Part shown: in pieces, positions 35,998 to 43,084 of the stretch | Numbering within the stretch: the stretch's first letter is position 1 | Layout: each line of letters starts with the position of its first letter | Source of the DNA: Acidobacteriota bacterium | GTDB taxonomy: Bacteria; Acidobacteriota; Blastocatellia; UBA7656 | Reading direction: 5' to 3' | Assembly: GCA_016201275.1 (NCBI GenBank) | Contig: JACQDB010000018.1 | Location: 1-57,495, forward strand | DNA: 57,495 bases | Position numbers and translations under genes: made by a program | The notes under the pieces: model-generated | Database searches by the model: none | Told to the model about the DNA's origin: nothing | The model's input: only the letters and a program-made list of their open reading frames with translations

Positions 35998-36126
35998 CTA
36001 GAGCGGTTTTTGTTTGAGATTACGGAAACCTCAAACCCGTTGAGCGGCGGTCTCTGACCTTCGCGCGGTCGAAGACCGCTGCTCAACGAGAGGGGGTTCC
36101 GTACACCCATATGAAAACCGCTCTAG
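35998..36126. mobile_element. Family C element with 13-bp TIRs, TA-flanked, reaching into the next gene
   Basis: The perfect 13-bp inverted ends CTAGAGCGGTTTT (35998-36010) and AAAACCGCTCTAG (36114-36126) enclose a 21-bp imperfect hairpin (36039-36059 / 36067-36087) of the GTTGAGCGGCGGTCT type. A TA sits at each end. The right end contains the ATG at 36111 used by the sterol desaturase frame. No transposase is encoded. A TATAGCAAATTTCC stretch at 35943 looks like a family B left end. Confidence 0.75.
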
Positions 36127-36917
36127 CGGACAAAATTCTACGACCGAGCCTCACCATAATTTTTATGATTGTCTTTGCTTCGTTTATCATCCTTGCCGCT
36201 TTGACCTTTGCCGTGAACGAGTCGCGGCGTGCGGCGCTGGCGCGTCACGCTCAGGACTGGATGCTGGATGCGGCGGGTTTAGTGGTTCAAGGCGTGTTGC
36301 TTCCGCTCGTGCAAATCGCCCTTGTTTATTGGCTTTTTGCGACTCTTGCGCCGCGTTGGCAAGGGGCGCTGGCGGTTTCGCCGACGCTTGCTTTCCTGCT
36401 CAATTTCGTACTGGTGGATTATCTCTATTACTGGAATCATCGCCTGCTGCACGGCAAGACTTGGTGGGATATTCACGCCGTGCATCACAGCGCAGAGCAT
36501 ATGGATGTCTTCATCACCTCGCGCAACACCTTGTGGACTTCGCTTCTGATGGTTTATTTATGGGTCAACGGCGGGTTGATTTTTTTGTTGCAAGAGCCGC
36601 AAGCCTTCCTGGTGTCGGCCTCCATCACCGCAAGTTTAGACCTCTGGCGACACAGCGCGTTTTTTTTCACGCCGCCTTCTTTGCGGCATCGCCTCGTCGC
36701 CGCAATCTTCATCACGCCGCGTGAACACGCCTGGCATCACAGCGCCACGCAAGCGCATAAAAACTTCGGCGCGAACCTTTCGATTTGGGACAAGCTGCAC
36801 GGCACTTACTACAGCCCCGCACAACGGCCCCAACAATTCGGCATTCCGTTGACCTTGGATTTGCGGCGCAAATTATTATTCCCGTTTGCGGCGCGAAAGG
36901 CGGGTAGCGCAAGATGA
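36111..36917 (+). CDS. Sterol desaturase/fatty acid hydroxylase superfamily protein
   Basis: 268 aa inner-membrane di-iron oxygenase. The His-cluster signature is complete: HRLLH (HX3H), HAVHH (HX2HH) and HAWHH (HX2HH). Four to five hydrophobic segments surround the motifs. The family uses O2 and ferrous iron to hydroxylate or desaturate lipids. The start is uncertain: ATG 36111 lies inside the inverted end of a repeat element, so the first five residues (MKTAL) are encoded by it; the next ATG is at 36165, just before a hydrophobic segment, and neither has a good ribosome binding site. The stop overlaps the next gene by 4 bases (ATGA), so the pair is coupled. Confidence 0.87.
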   Translation: MKTALADKILRPSLTIIFMIVFASFIILAALTFAVNESRRAALARHAQDWMLDAAGLVVQGVLLPLVQIALVYWLFATLAPRWQGALAVSPTLAFLLNFVLVDYLYYWNHRLLHGKTWWDIHAVHHSAEHMDVFITSRNTLWTSLLMVYLWVNGGLIFLLQEPQAFLVSASITASLDLWRHSAFFFTPPSLRHRLVAAIFITPREHAWHHSATQAHKNFGANLSIWDKLHGTYYSPAQRPQQFGIPLTLDLRRKLLFPFAARKAGSAR

Positions 36918-37549
36918 CGTTTGCCGGTCGCCTCATCGCCTTGTATCCGGCAGGACTTTTGAGCCTCTTGCTGGCGACGCTTTGGTGGTTCGCTTATCGT
37001 CCGTCGTTGCTGCAACCACTGCTGTTTTTATTGATTCTTTATCTCGTGCCGCCCTTGTCGTTGCGATTGCATCAGGCGCTTTTTCCGATCCGCGAAAAGC
37101 CTGCGGATTTATCGAAGCGTCGCTATTCGCCGTGGTGGGGAGCGCATCAGATTCAAGTTATCTACACCGCCATTCCCCAACTCGAAGCCCTGCTTCGTAT
37201 TATTCCCGGCGCGTATAGTTGCTGGTTGCGCTTGTGTGGCAGCCGCGTTGGGCGCAAGGTTTACTGGACCCCGAATGTCGAAATCACCGACCGCTCGATG
37301 CTTGAAATTGGCGATAACGTGGTCTTCGGACATCGCTGCAAACTGTTAGGCCACGCCATCAAACCCACAGGCCAACGCATGATTTTGTACTGCAAAAAAA
37401 TCACCATCGGCAACGCGGTCTTCATCGGCGCAGGCAGTCGCATAGGCGTAGGCGCACGCATTGCCGACGGCGTTTATCTGCCGCTGCTTACCGATGTCTA
37501 TATCAATCAAACCATCGAAGTGTCGCCGACTGCCGAAAAGCTCAGGTAA
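36914..37549 (+). CDS. Membrane-anchored hexapeptide-repeat (LbH) acyltransferase
   Basis: 211 aa. The N-terminal ~65 residues contain two hydrophobic segments (LLSLLLATLWWFA; LLFLLILYLVPPLSL). A left-handed beta-helix follows (about 110-200) with hexapeptide-like spacing: VEITDRSMLEIGDNVVFG, KITIGNAVFIGAGSRIGVGARI, as in acyl- or acetyltransferases of the NodL/WcaF group. The start overlaps the sterol desaturase stop (ATGA). It may acylate a hydroxyl on a lipid or sugar; the substrate is unknown. The coupling suggests it acts on the same lipid as the hydroxylase. Confidence 0.75.
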   Translation: MTFAGRLIALYPAGLLSLLLATLWWFAYRPSLLQPLLFLLILYLVPPLSLRLHQALFPIREKPADLSKRRYSPWWGAHQIQVIYTAIPQLEALLRIIPGAYSCWLRLCGSRVGRKVYWTPNVEITDRSMLEIGDNVVFGHRCKLLGHAIKPTGQRMILYCKKITIGNAVFIGAGSRIGVGARIADGVYLPLLTDVYINQTIEVSPTAEKLR

Positions 37550-37576
37550 AATCACTGGGCAGCCTGTAGCTTGGTG

Positions 37577-37656
37577 TGATGAATGTACGGACGACTCGCT
37601 GTGGTCGCCCCTTTTGACGACGAGGCGACCACAGCGGGTCGCCCGTACATTCATCA
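37577..37656. repeat. Family E long hairpin (33-bp arms)
   Basis: Arms 37577-37609 and 37624-37656 pair with two mismatches (left arm GATGAATGTACGGACGACTC...), with a 14-base loop. A smaller relative lies at 46944-46974. The open frame of the GH3 gene runs back through it to 37583, which would give a false N-terminus. Confidence 0.75.
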
Positions 37657-37687
37657 TGCAAGGCCCTCTGGCCTGCCGACTCCTCTT

Positions 37688-39298
37688 ATGCTGAAAACGC
37701 TTCGCCCCATAATTAAACCGTTTCTGCGTCCGGCGCTGGCAAACTTCAAAAGCGCCTTGCAGAGACCTGACGAAACGCAGCAACTGGTGCTGCAAAAACT
37801 CGTCGCCAAGCTTGCGACCACCGAATACGGTCGCCATTTTCACCTCAAGGCCAAAGACGATTATCAAACCTTTGCCGCCAAATTGCCGCTCGTGACGTAT
37901 GACGATTTAAGCGACTGGATCACGCGCCAACAACAGAGCGAAAAAAATGTGCTGGTCGCCGAAGCCGTGCAGTTTTATGAAAAGACTTCGGGCAGTGCCG
38001 CCGCCGCGAAATTCATTCCGTACACGCCATCGTTGAAAGCCTCGTTCAATCGAATGTTTGTCATCTGGCTGGCGGACTTGTTGGAAAATTTGCCGCAGCT
38101 TGCAACCGGCAAAACCTTCTTCAGCGTCTCTCCGACCTCGCCGCAAAGGTCAACCACAGGGCGCGGCAAAGCCATAGGGCTGGCCGATGACGCGCACTAT
38201 TTGCATAGGTGGTTGCAGAGGTTATGCAAACCGTTTTTCGTGGTGCCGCCTGCGCTCAAAGGCTTGCAGGAGGCGCAGAATTTCCAGCGCGCTCTGGCGG
38301 TTTTGCTGCTTGCCGAAGAAAAATTGGAAATCCTCTCGTTATGGAATCCGTCGTTGTTTGATGTCTTGTTGGAGTTCATTCAAGCCAACCGCGAAATGTT
38401 GCATACAGATTTACGCAGCGGCGTTTTGCATCTCGAAAATCTCACCTTTCGTTTTCCCCAGCCGAATGATAAGCGCTTGGCGAGGCTGGCGGCTGCCGAA
38501 ATTTCGTGGCCGCATCTGTGGCCGGAAATCAAACTCATTTCGTGCTGGACGAGCGCGCAAGCAAAGCAGGCCGCCGCACGTCTGGCGGCAAAATTTCCGC
38601 ACGCCTTCATGCAGGGCAAAGGTTTATTGGCGACGGAAGCGCCCATGACCTTGCCGTTGATTGAAGCGCGTGGATTTGCGCCGCTGCTAACGGAAGTCTT
38701 CTTTGAATTTCTCGACGCCCAAGATCGCTTGCGGCGCTTGTCGGAACTGGAAGTTGGGCAGGAGTATGAAATCGTGTTGACGCAAGCGGGCGGCTTGTCT
38801 CGTTATCGTTTAGGCGATGGGGTGCGGGTGACGCATTGGTATGCAGCGACGCCGTGCTTGGAATTCACTGGACGCAAGGCGGCGGTCTGCGATTTAACGG
38901 GCGAAAAACTCAACGATCAGTTTGTGCAAAATTGTCTGACGCGCTTGGCGCTGCAAAGCGTCTTTCAAGTGTTGTTGCCGGTTGCCGATGACAAGCCTTA
39001 TTACGCGCTGCTGACCGATAGTTTGAGGTTGGCTCCCTGCGCCGATGCGGCGGCAGCAACAGCGGCGCTTGAAACGCAATTGGATAGTCTATTGCGTGAA
39101 GCGTATCACTATGACCAGGCGCGGCGGCTCGGTCAATTGCAGGCGGCGCGCCTGGTCGTGGTTGCCGAGGCGCGCACGTTGTACTTCGATTATTTCGTCG
39201 CCAAAGGTTTGCAGCTTGGCAACATCAAGGCGCAGGCGCTGCTGGTCAATCTTGCCGATGCGGCAAACCTCTTGCGCCGTTTGGCGGTCGTCGAATGA
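37688..39298 (+). CDS. GH3 auxin-responsive promoter family protein (acyl-adenylating enzyme)
   Basis: 536 aa from ATG 37688. The frame is open for another 35 codons upstream, but those lie in the hairpin at 37577-37656, so I prefer the inner start (MLKTLRPIIKPFLRP). GH3 features: the phosphate-binding TSGSAAAAKFIPYTP motif (about 100-115), ANL-superfamily layout, LTQAGGLSRYRLGDGV in the C-terminal third, and FTGRKAAVCDLTGEKL. Plant GH3 enzymes adenylate a carboxylic acid and pass it to an amino acid; bacterial members are largely uncharacterised. With the hydroxylase and acyltransferase upstream it may activate a fatty acid for an amide or ester. Predicted cytosolic or peripheral. Confidence 0.85.
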   Translation: MLKTLRPIIKPFLRPALANFKSALQRPDETQQLVLQKLVAKLATTEYGRHFHLKAKDDYQTFAAKLPLVTYDDLSDWITRQQQSEKNVLVAEAVQFYEKTSGSAAAAKFIPYTPSLKASFNRMFVIWLADLLENLPQLATGKTFFSVSPTSPQRSTTGRGKAIGLADDAHYLHRWLQRLCKPFFVVPPALKGLQEAQNFQRALAVLLLAEEKLEILSLWNPSLFDVLLEFIQANREMLHTDLRSGVLHLENLTFRFPQPNDKRLARLAAAEISWPHLWPEIKLISCWTSAQAKQAAARLAAKFPHAFMQGKGLLATEAPMTLPLIEARGFAPLLTEVFFEFLDAQDRLRRLSELEVGQEYEIVLTQAGGLSRYRLGDGVRVTHWYAATPCLEFTGRKAAVCDLTGEKLNDQFVQNCLTRLALQSVFQVLLPVADDKPYYALLTDSLRLAPCADAAAATAALETQLDSLLREAYHYDQARRLGQLQAARLVVVAEARTLYFDYFVAKGLQLGNIKAQALLVNLADAANLLRRLAVVE

Positions 39299-39303
39299 GC
39301 GCC

Positions 39304-41433
39304 TCACTGTTTCGCGGACGCGGCATCAAGCAGGGCGCGGACTTTGCGCCCCAACTCCGCTACGCCGTAAGGCTTTTGAAGAACCACCGCGTTCGTTTCT
39401 GGCACAAGCGTATGTCGAGTCATCTCGGTGCTGTAGCCGGTGACAAAGATGACCGGCATCGCGCCATTCAGCTTTTGAATTTCCTGATAGGCTTCATAGC
39501 CTCCGCATCGCGGCATGACCATATCGAGAATCAGCAAATCTATCTGGTCGCGGTGCGCGGTAAACTGGCGTAACACTTCTTCACCATTATTGGCCAACAG
39601 GACTTTGTAGCCGAGTCCTTCGAGTGCGCTGCGCGCCAGCCGCTGCAAAGTCTCGTCATCTTCGCCAATCAAAATGGTCTCTTTGCCGTTCGGCAGTGGC
39701 ACTTCCTCGGCCTGTAGCTGCGGTGCGGCAAATGCTGACTGGTGCGCTGGCAGATAGACTTTGAAGGTCGTGCCGATGCCCATTTCGCTGTACACATGAA
39801 TCAAGCCGTTGTGTTGTTGAATGATGCCAAAGACCACCGCCAATCCGAGGCCCGTGCCTTTGCCTTCTTCTTTGGTGGTGAAGAACGGCTCAAAAATATG
39901 CTGCAAAGTTTCCGCATCCATGCCCGTGCCGTCATCGCAAATGCTGATCTGCGCGTACTGACCGGGTTTCGCCCACAGGTTCTCTTTACAATAGGCGTCG
40001 TCAAGCGTGACGGCCTGAGTTTTAATCATCAGTTGGCCGCCTCCCTGCATGGCATCGCGGGCATTGATCGCAAGATTGATGATGACCTGTTCGATCCAGC
40101 CGTAGTCGCTGAAGACCATAGGCAGTTTGTCGTCGGCCAGGAACAGCGTCTCGACCTCTTCGCCGATGATACGCTGCAACATTTTCATGAGAGTGCCAAT
40201 CGCCTGATTAAGATTGATGACCTTGCGTTCCAAGACCTGACGCCGGCTGAAGGCCAGCAGTTGGCGGGTCAAACTCGCCGCGCTTTCACCGGCCTTGATG
40301 ATCTGTTCGGCAGCGGCGCGATTGGTGTCAGAAGCGGCAAGATTGCGAAACAACAATTGACCGTAGCCGATGATGACGGTCAACAAATTATTGAAGTCGT
40401 GCGCCACGCCGCTGGCCAAGCGCCCTATGGATTCCATTTTTTGCGCCTGCAACAGTTGATCCTGGAGTTGCTGATGTTCGGCTTCGGCGCGCTTGCGTTC
40501 GGTGATGTTGCGGGCGATGCTCTGAATTTCAACCGGCTTGCCTTTGCGATAGATCGTTTGACTGTTGACCTCTATGCGAACCTTCTGGCGGTCTTTGGTG
40601 GCGATCTCCACTTCATAAACCGGCACGCTGCGGCCATCGCGCAAGACCTCCATGATGGCGCTGGCCAGAGGCATAGATTCGGGCGTCACCACCTGCGCGA
40701 AATTCATGTGTAGCGCTTCTTCGCGGCTATAACCGGTCAATTGCAAAGCGGCGCGATTGACGGTTTTGAAATTGCCTTCAATATCTAAGGTGAAAATAAA
40801 ATCGCGGGCGTTATCAAGGAGGGCGCGATGGTTGGCCTCGCACTCCTGCAAAATTTCTTCCGCGGTTTTGCGTTCGGTGATGTCGGTCAACATCGCCATG
40901 CCGCCAAGATATTTACCGTGCGCGTCGGTAAGCGGTTTGGCGGACAACGCCGCCCACACCGACGAGCCATCTTTGTGCTGCAAGCGGAATTCAAACTGTT
41001 CGGCGATGCCCTCTTGATGACGCTCGACATACTGTTGGACTTGCAACTTGGCCTCGTCATCCATAAACGCGAAGATCGGTTGGCCGAGCATCTCTTCGAC
41101 GCCATAGCCGAGAGTGTCGGCCAACTTCTGATTGACAAACGAAGTCTTCAACTCTTTATCCACCGTCCAGATGCCTTCATTGGTGATTTCGACAAGGCCG
41201 CGCAGTGGTGGTCCGCCGTTCTTCCCAGCACTCTTTGACTGGAATTTGGCACGAACCCGGTCGCTGGTGATGGCCAGAAGCACGGACGCCACGCCGATTA
41301 ACCACAATAGCACGATCATCGCACTGCGAACGAAGAGGCTTTCCGTGCGTTGAAAATCGAGCAGAACATAGAGCGTGGTGCCTAGCGCCAAGCACCCTAC
41401 GATACCGAGTTTAATTTTGTGTTGTTTGTTCAT
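39304..41433 (-). CDS. Hybrid sensor histidine kinase, TM-PAS-PAS-HisKA-HATPase-REC
   Basis: 709 aa from ATG 41433, which has AAGGAG 8 bases upstream; the frame is open further to 41622 without features. Two N-terminal hydrophobic helices (about 6-25, 34-55), two PAS domains (NEGIWTVDKELKTSFVN; ARDFIFTLDIEGNFKTVN), a HisKA dimer helix with the phospho-accepting His in ASGVAHDFNNLL, an HATPase domain (N box NLAINARDAM, G boxes DDGTGMD and GKGTGLGLAV) and a C-terminal receiver (DLLILDMVMP). PAS domains suggest redox, light or ligand sensing. It is the last of four same-strand signalling genes. Its own receiver suggests an internal relay, perhaps to the stand-alone receiver next door. Confidence 0.9.
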   Translation of the reverse strand: MNKQHKIKLGIVGCLALGTTLYVLLDFQRTESLFVRSAMIVLLWLIGVASVLLAITSDRVRAKFQSKSAGKNGGPPLRGLVEITNEGIWTVDKELKTSFVNQKLADTLGYGVEEMLGQPIFAFMDDEAKLQVQQYVERHQEGIAEQFEFRLQHKDGSSVWAALSAKPLTDAHGKYLGGMAMLTDITERKTAEEILQECEANHRALLDNARDFIFTLDIEGNFKTVNRAALQLTGYSREEALHMNFAQVVTPESMPLASAIMEVLRDGRSVPVYEVEIATKDRQKVRIEVNSQTIYRKGKPVEIQSIARNITERKRAEAEHQQLQDQLLQAQKMESIGRLASGVAHDFNNLLTVIIGYGQLLFRNLAASDTNRAAAEQIIKAGESAASLTRQLLAFSRRQVLERKVINLNQAIGTLMKMLQRIIGEEVETLFLADDKLPMVFSDYGWIEQVIINLAINARDAMQGGGQLMIKTQAVTLDDAYCKENLWAKPGQYAQISICDDGTGMDAETLQHIFEPFFTTKEEGKGTGLGLAVVFGIIQQHNGLIHVYSEMGIGTTFKVYLPAHQSAFAAPQLQAEEVPLPNGKETILIGEDDETLQRLARSALEGLGYKVLLANNGEEVLRQFTAHRDQIDLLILDMVMPRCGGYEAYQEIQKLNGAMPVIFVTGYSTEMTRHTLVPETNAVVLQKPYGVAELGRKVRALLDAASAKQ

Positions 41434-41591
41434 GATTACTTCTCCTTGCCGTGCCGTGGCGCGGCGCAGATTCACACGCAAAGGGAAGCGCCCTGCTTTA
41501 TCATTCATCATCCCTTGCTCTCCTTTTATTTGCCCTCTAAAAACATTGCTCTCGCGTATCGTTCCTCTCTGGGTCCGTCGTGCGACAGGTC

Positions 41592-41972
41592 TCAAGCTTC
41601 GCCAAAGGATTTCTGCAACCACTGCTTCAAGATTTTGGGAACCTCATTAAATTCAGATGATTTATCGAAAAAGAAATCGGCTCCGGCCTGCAAACACTGC
41701 TGACGGTATTGCGGATACGGGTAGTTGGTCAGCATGATGACTCGTGGCGCGGCGCTCTGCTTTTTCACTTCTTTCAGCACCTCTATGCCGTTTGCTCCCC
41801 CCGTCATTTGAATGTCGAGGATGATGACATCCGGTTGCGCGTGAGCAATGGCGGCCATCGCAGTCAGGGCGCTGTAGGCTTGCCCGACAATTTCCACCGC
41901 AGCGATTTCACTGAGCAAGGTGATTAACCGTTCCTGCATGATGGTCGAATCGTCAACGATAAATACTTTCAT
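41592..41972 (-). CDS. Stand-alone receiver domain protein (CheY-like)
   Basis: 126 aa, a single receiver domain with no output. Acidic pocket in FIVDDST, phospho-Asp in DVIILDIQMTGG (about D53), Thr in MLTNYP, Lys in FFDKSSE. A single-domain regulator usually shuttles phosphate or controls a partner by binding. It lies 158 bases upstream of the hybrid kinase gene on the same strand. Confidence 0.88.
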   Translation of the reverse strand: MKVFIVDDSTIMQERLITLLSEIAAVEIVGQAYSALTAMAAIAHAQPDVIILDIQMTGGANGIEVLKEVKKQSAAPRVIMLTNYPYPQYRQQCLQAGADFFFDKSSEFNEVPKILKQWLQKSFGEA

Positions 41973-42189
41973 GGCTTGCTCCCCTCTCTTGATTCAAAAA
42001 AAACCGGAATCAACATTGCCCAGCATAAACCTTGGGCGTGGCTGGCGGAATCAGCGGCAGGCTATTTCGGTTGTAGTTCATCGCGGTTTTTTTTGTAGGG
42101 CAAAGGCAAAGCGGCTGTAGGACAACTGCTTACCGCCGTGAGGGGAAGGCAAGCACCAGGCGAGCCAGCGGCAGCGTCGCCTCGAGCGT

Positions 42190-42822
42190 TTATTCAATCA
42201 GTTGGTGTGCCAGCGCGTAGGCCATCAGTTGCGCGGTGTTCTCCAGATTCAGCTTGAGCAGAATGCGCGACCGATAGGTGCTGATGGTCTTGGCGCTCAA
42301 CGACAACTCGGCGGCAATCTGGCCGACCGTCTGCCCCGCGCCCAGCCGCACCAGCACTTGATATTCACGATCCGACAGGCTTTCATGCAGCGCTGCGCCG
42401 GAGGGCTTGTCAAGATCAAACACCAGACGGTCGGCGACCGCTTCGCTGATGTACTTGCGGCCTTGATAAACTTTGCGTATGGCTTTGACGAGTTCGGCGG
42501 CGTCGGCGGTTTTGGTAATGTAGCCAGCCGCTCCGGCTTTCAACACGCGCAGCGCATATTGGTCTTCTGGGTGGGCGCTCAGTACCAGTACGTGCGGTGC
42601 GCGGGGTTGTTGTTTGAGTTCGGAAATTAATTCAAGGCCGCTGCGCCCCGGCATCGAGATGTCCAGCAGGATGACATCACAAGGGTGTTGCTGGCACAGT
42701 GCCAGCGCTTGCGCCACGGTTTCGGCTTCGCCCATCACCGTCATGTCGGGATGTTCGGCGAGCAGTTGTTTCAAACCACGGCGCACAATTTCGTGATCGT
42801 CGGCGATAAGAATTTTAATCAT
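42190..42822 (-). CDS. NarL/FixJ family response regulator
   Basis: 210 aa. Receiver domain (IADDHEIVRRGL, DVILLDISMPG with phospho-Asp near 54, LSAH, ITKTADAAEL) followed by a LuxR-type helix-turn-helix (about 145-205: LSDREYQVLVRLGAGQTVGQIAAELSLSAKTISTYRSRIL). It should bind DNA once phosphorylated. The likely partner is the NarX-type kinase encoded just upstream (43085-45526). A 104-bp inverted-repeat element sits between the two genes. The minus-strand region 41973-42189 downstream shows no gene. Confidence 0.92.
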   Translation of the reverse strand: MIKILIADDHEIVRRGLKQLLAEHPDMTVMGEAETVAQALALCQQHPCDVILLDISMPGRSGLELISELKQQPRAPHVLVLSAHPEDQYALRVLKAGAAGYITKTADAAELVKAIRKVYQGRKYISEAVADRLVFDLDKPSGAALHESLSDREYQVLVRLGAGQTVGQIAAELSLSAKTISTYRSRILLKLNLENTAQLMAYALAHQLIE

Positions 42823-42850
42823 AAAATCGGCATACGCCTTCAGCCGCTAG

Positions 42851-42954
42851 CTAGAGCCTGTCGCAGAATTCCCGTAACCGCCCATATGTTGTGGATGGCC
42901 AAACCATCACGCACAATATCTGGACAAAACATTCATTTCTGCGACACGCTCTAG
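42851..42954. mobile_element. Family D MITE-like element, copy 1
   Basis: 18-bp terminal inverted repeats CTAGAGCCTGTCGCAGAA (42851-42868) and 42937-42954 with one mismatch. TA occurs at both ends. Counting from TA to TA the unit is 102 bp, the same as the copy at 57363-57464 (about 84% identical by eye, 16 differences). No coding capacity. It lies between the NarX-type kinase gene and its response regulator gene. Confidence 0.85.
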
Positions 42955-43084
42955 CTACTGCCGGAGCCTCAGCCGGCGTCAAGGATGCCGCCCTTGAGGA
43001 TTGAGAATCAACCACGACATCACTTCATCACCAAGATCACCAAGCCAAAGACGCCCGCAAGCACCTGCGGGTGGCGGCCTGTTG

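Noticed and set aside
37583-37687. 35-residue N-terminal extension of the GH3 protein
   Set aside because: It is encoded by the long hairpin repeat and shows no protein features; homology-like sequence starts at 37688.
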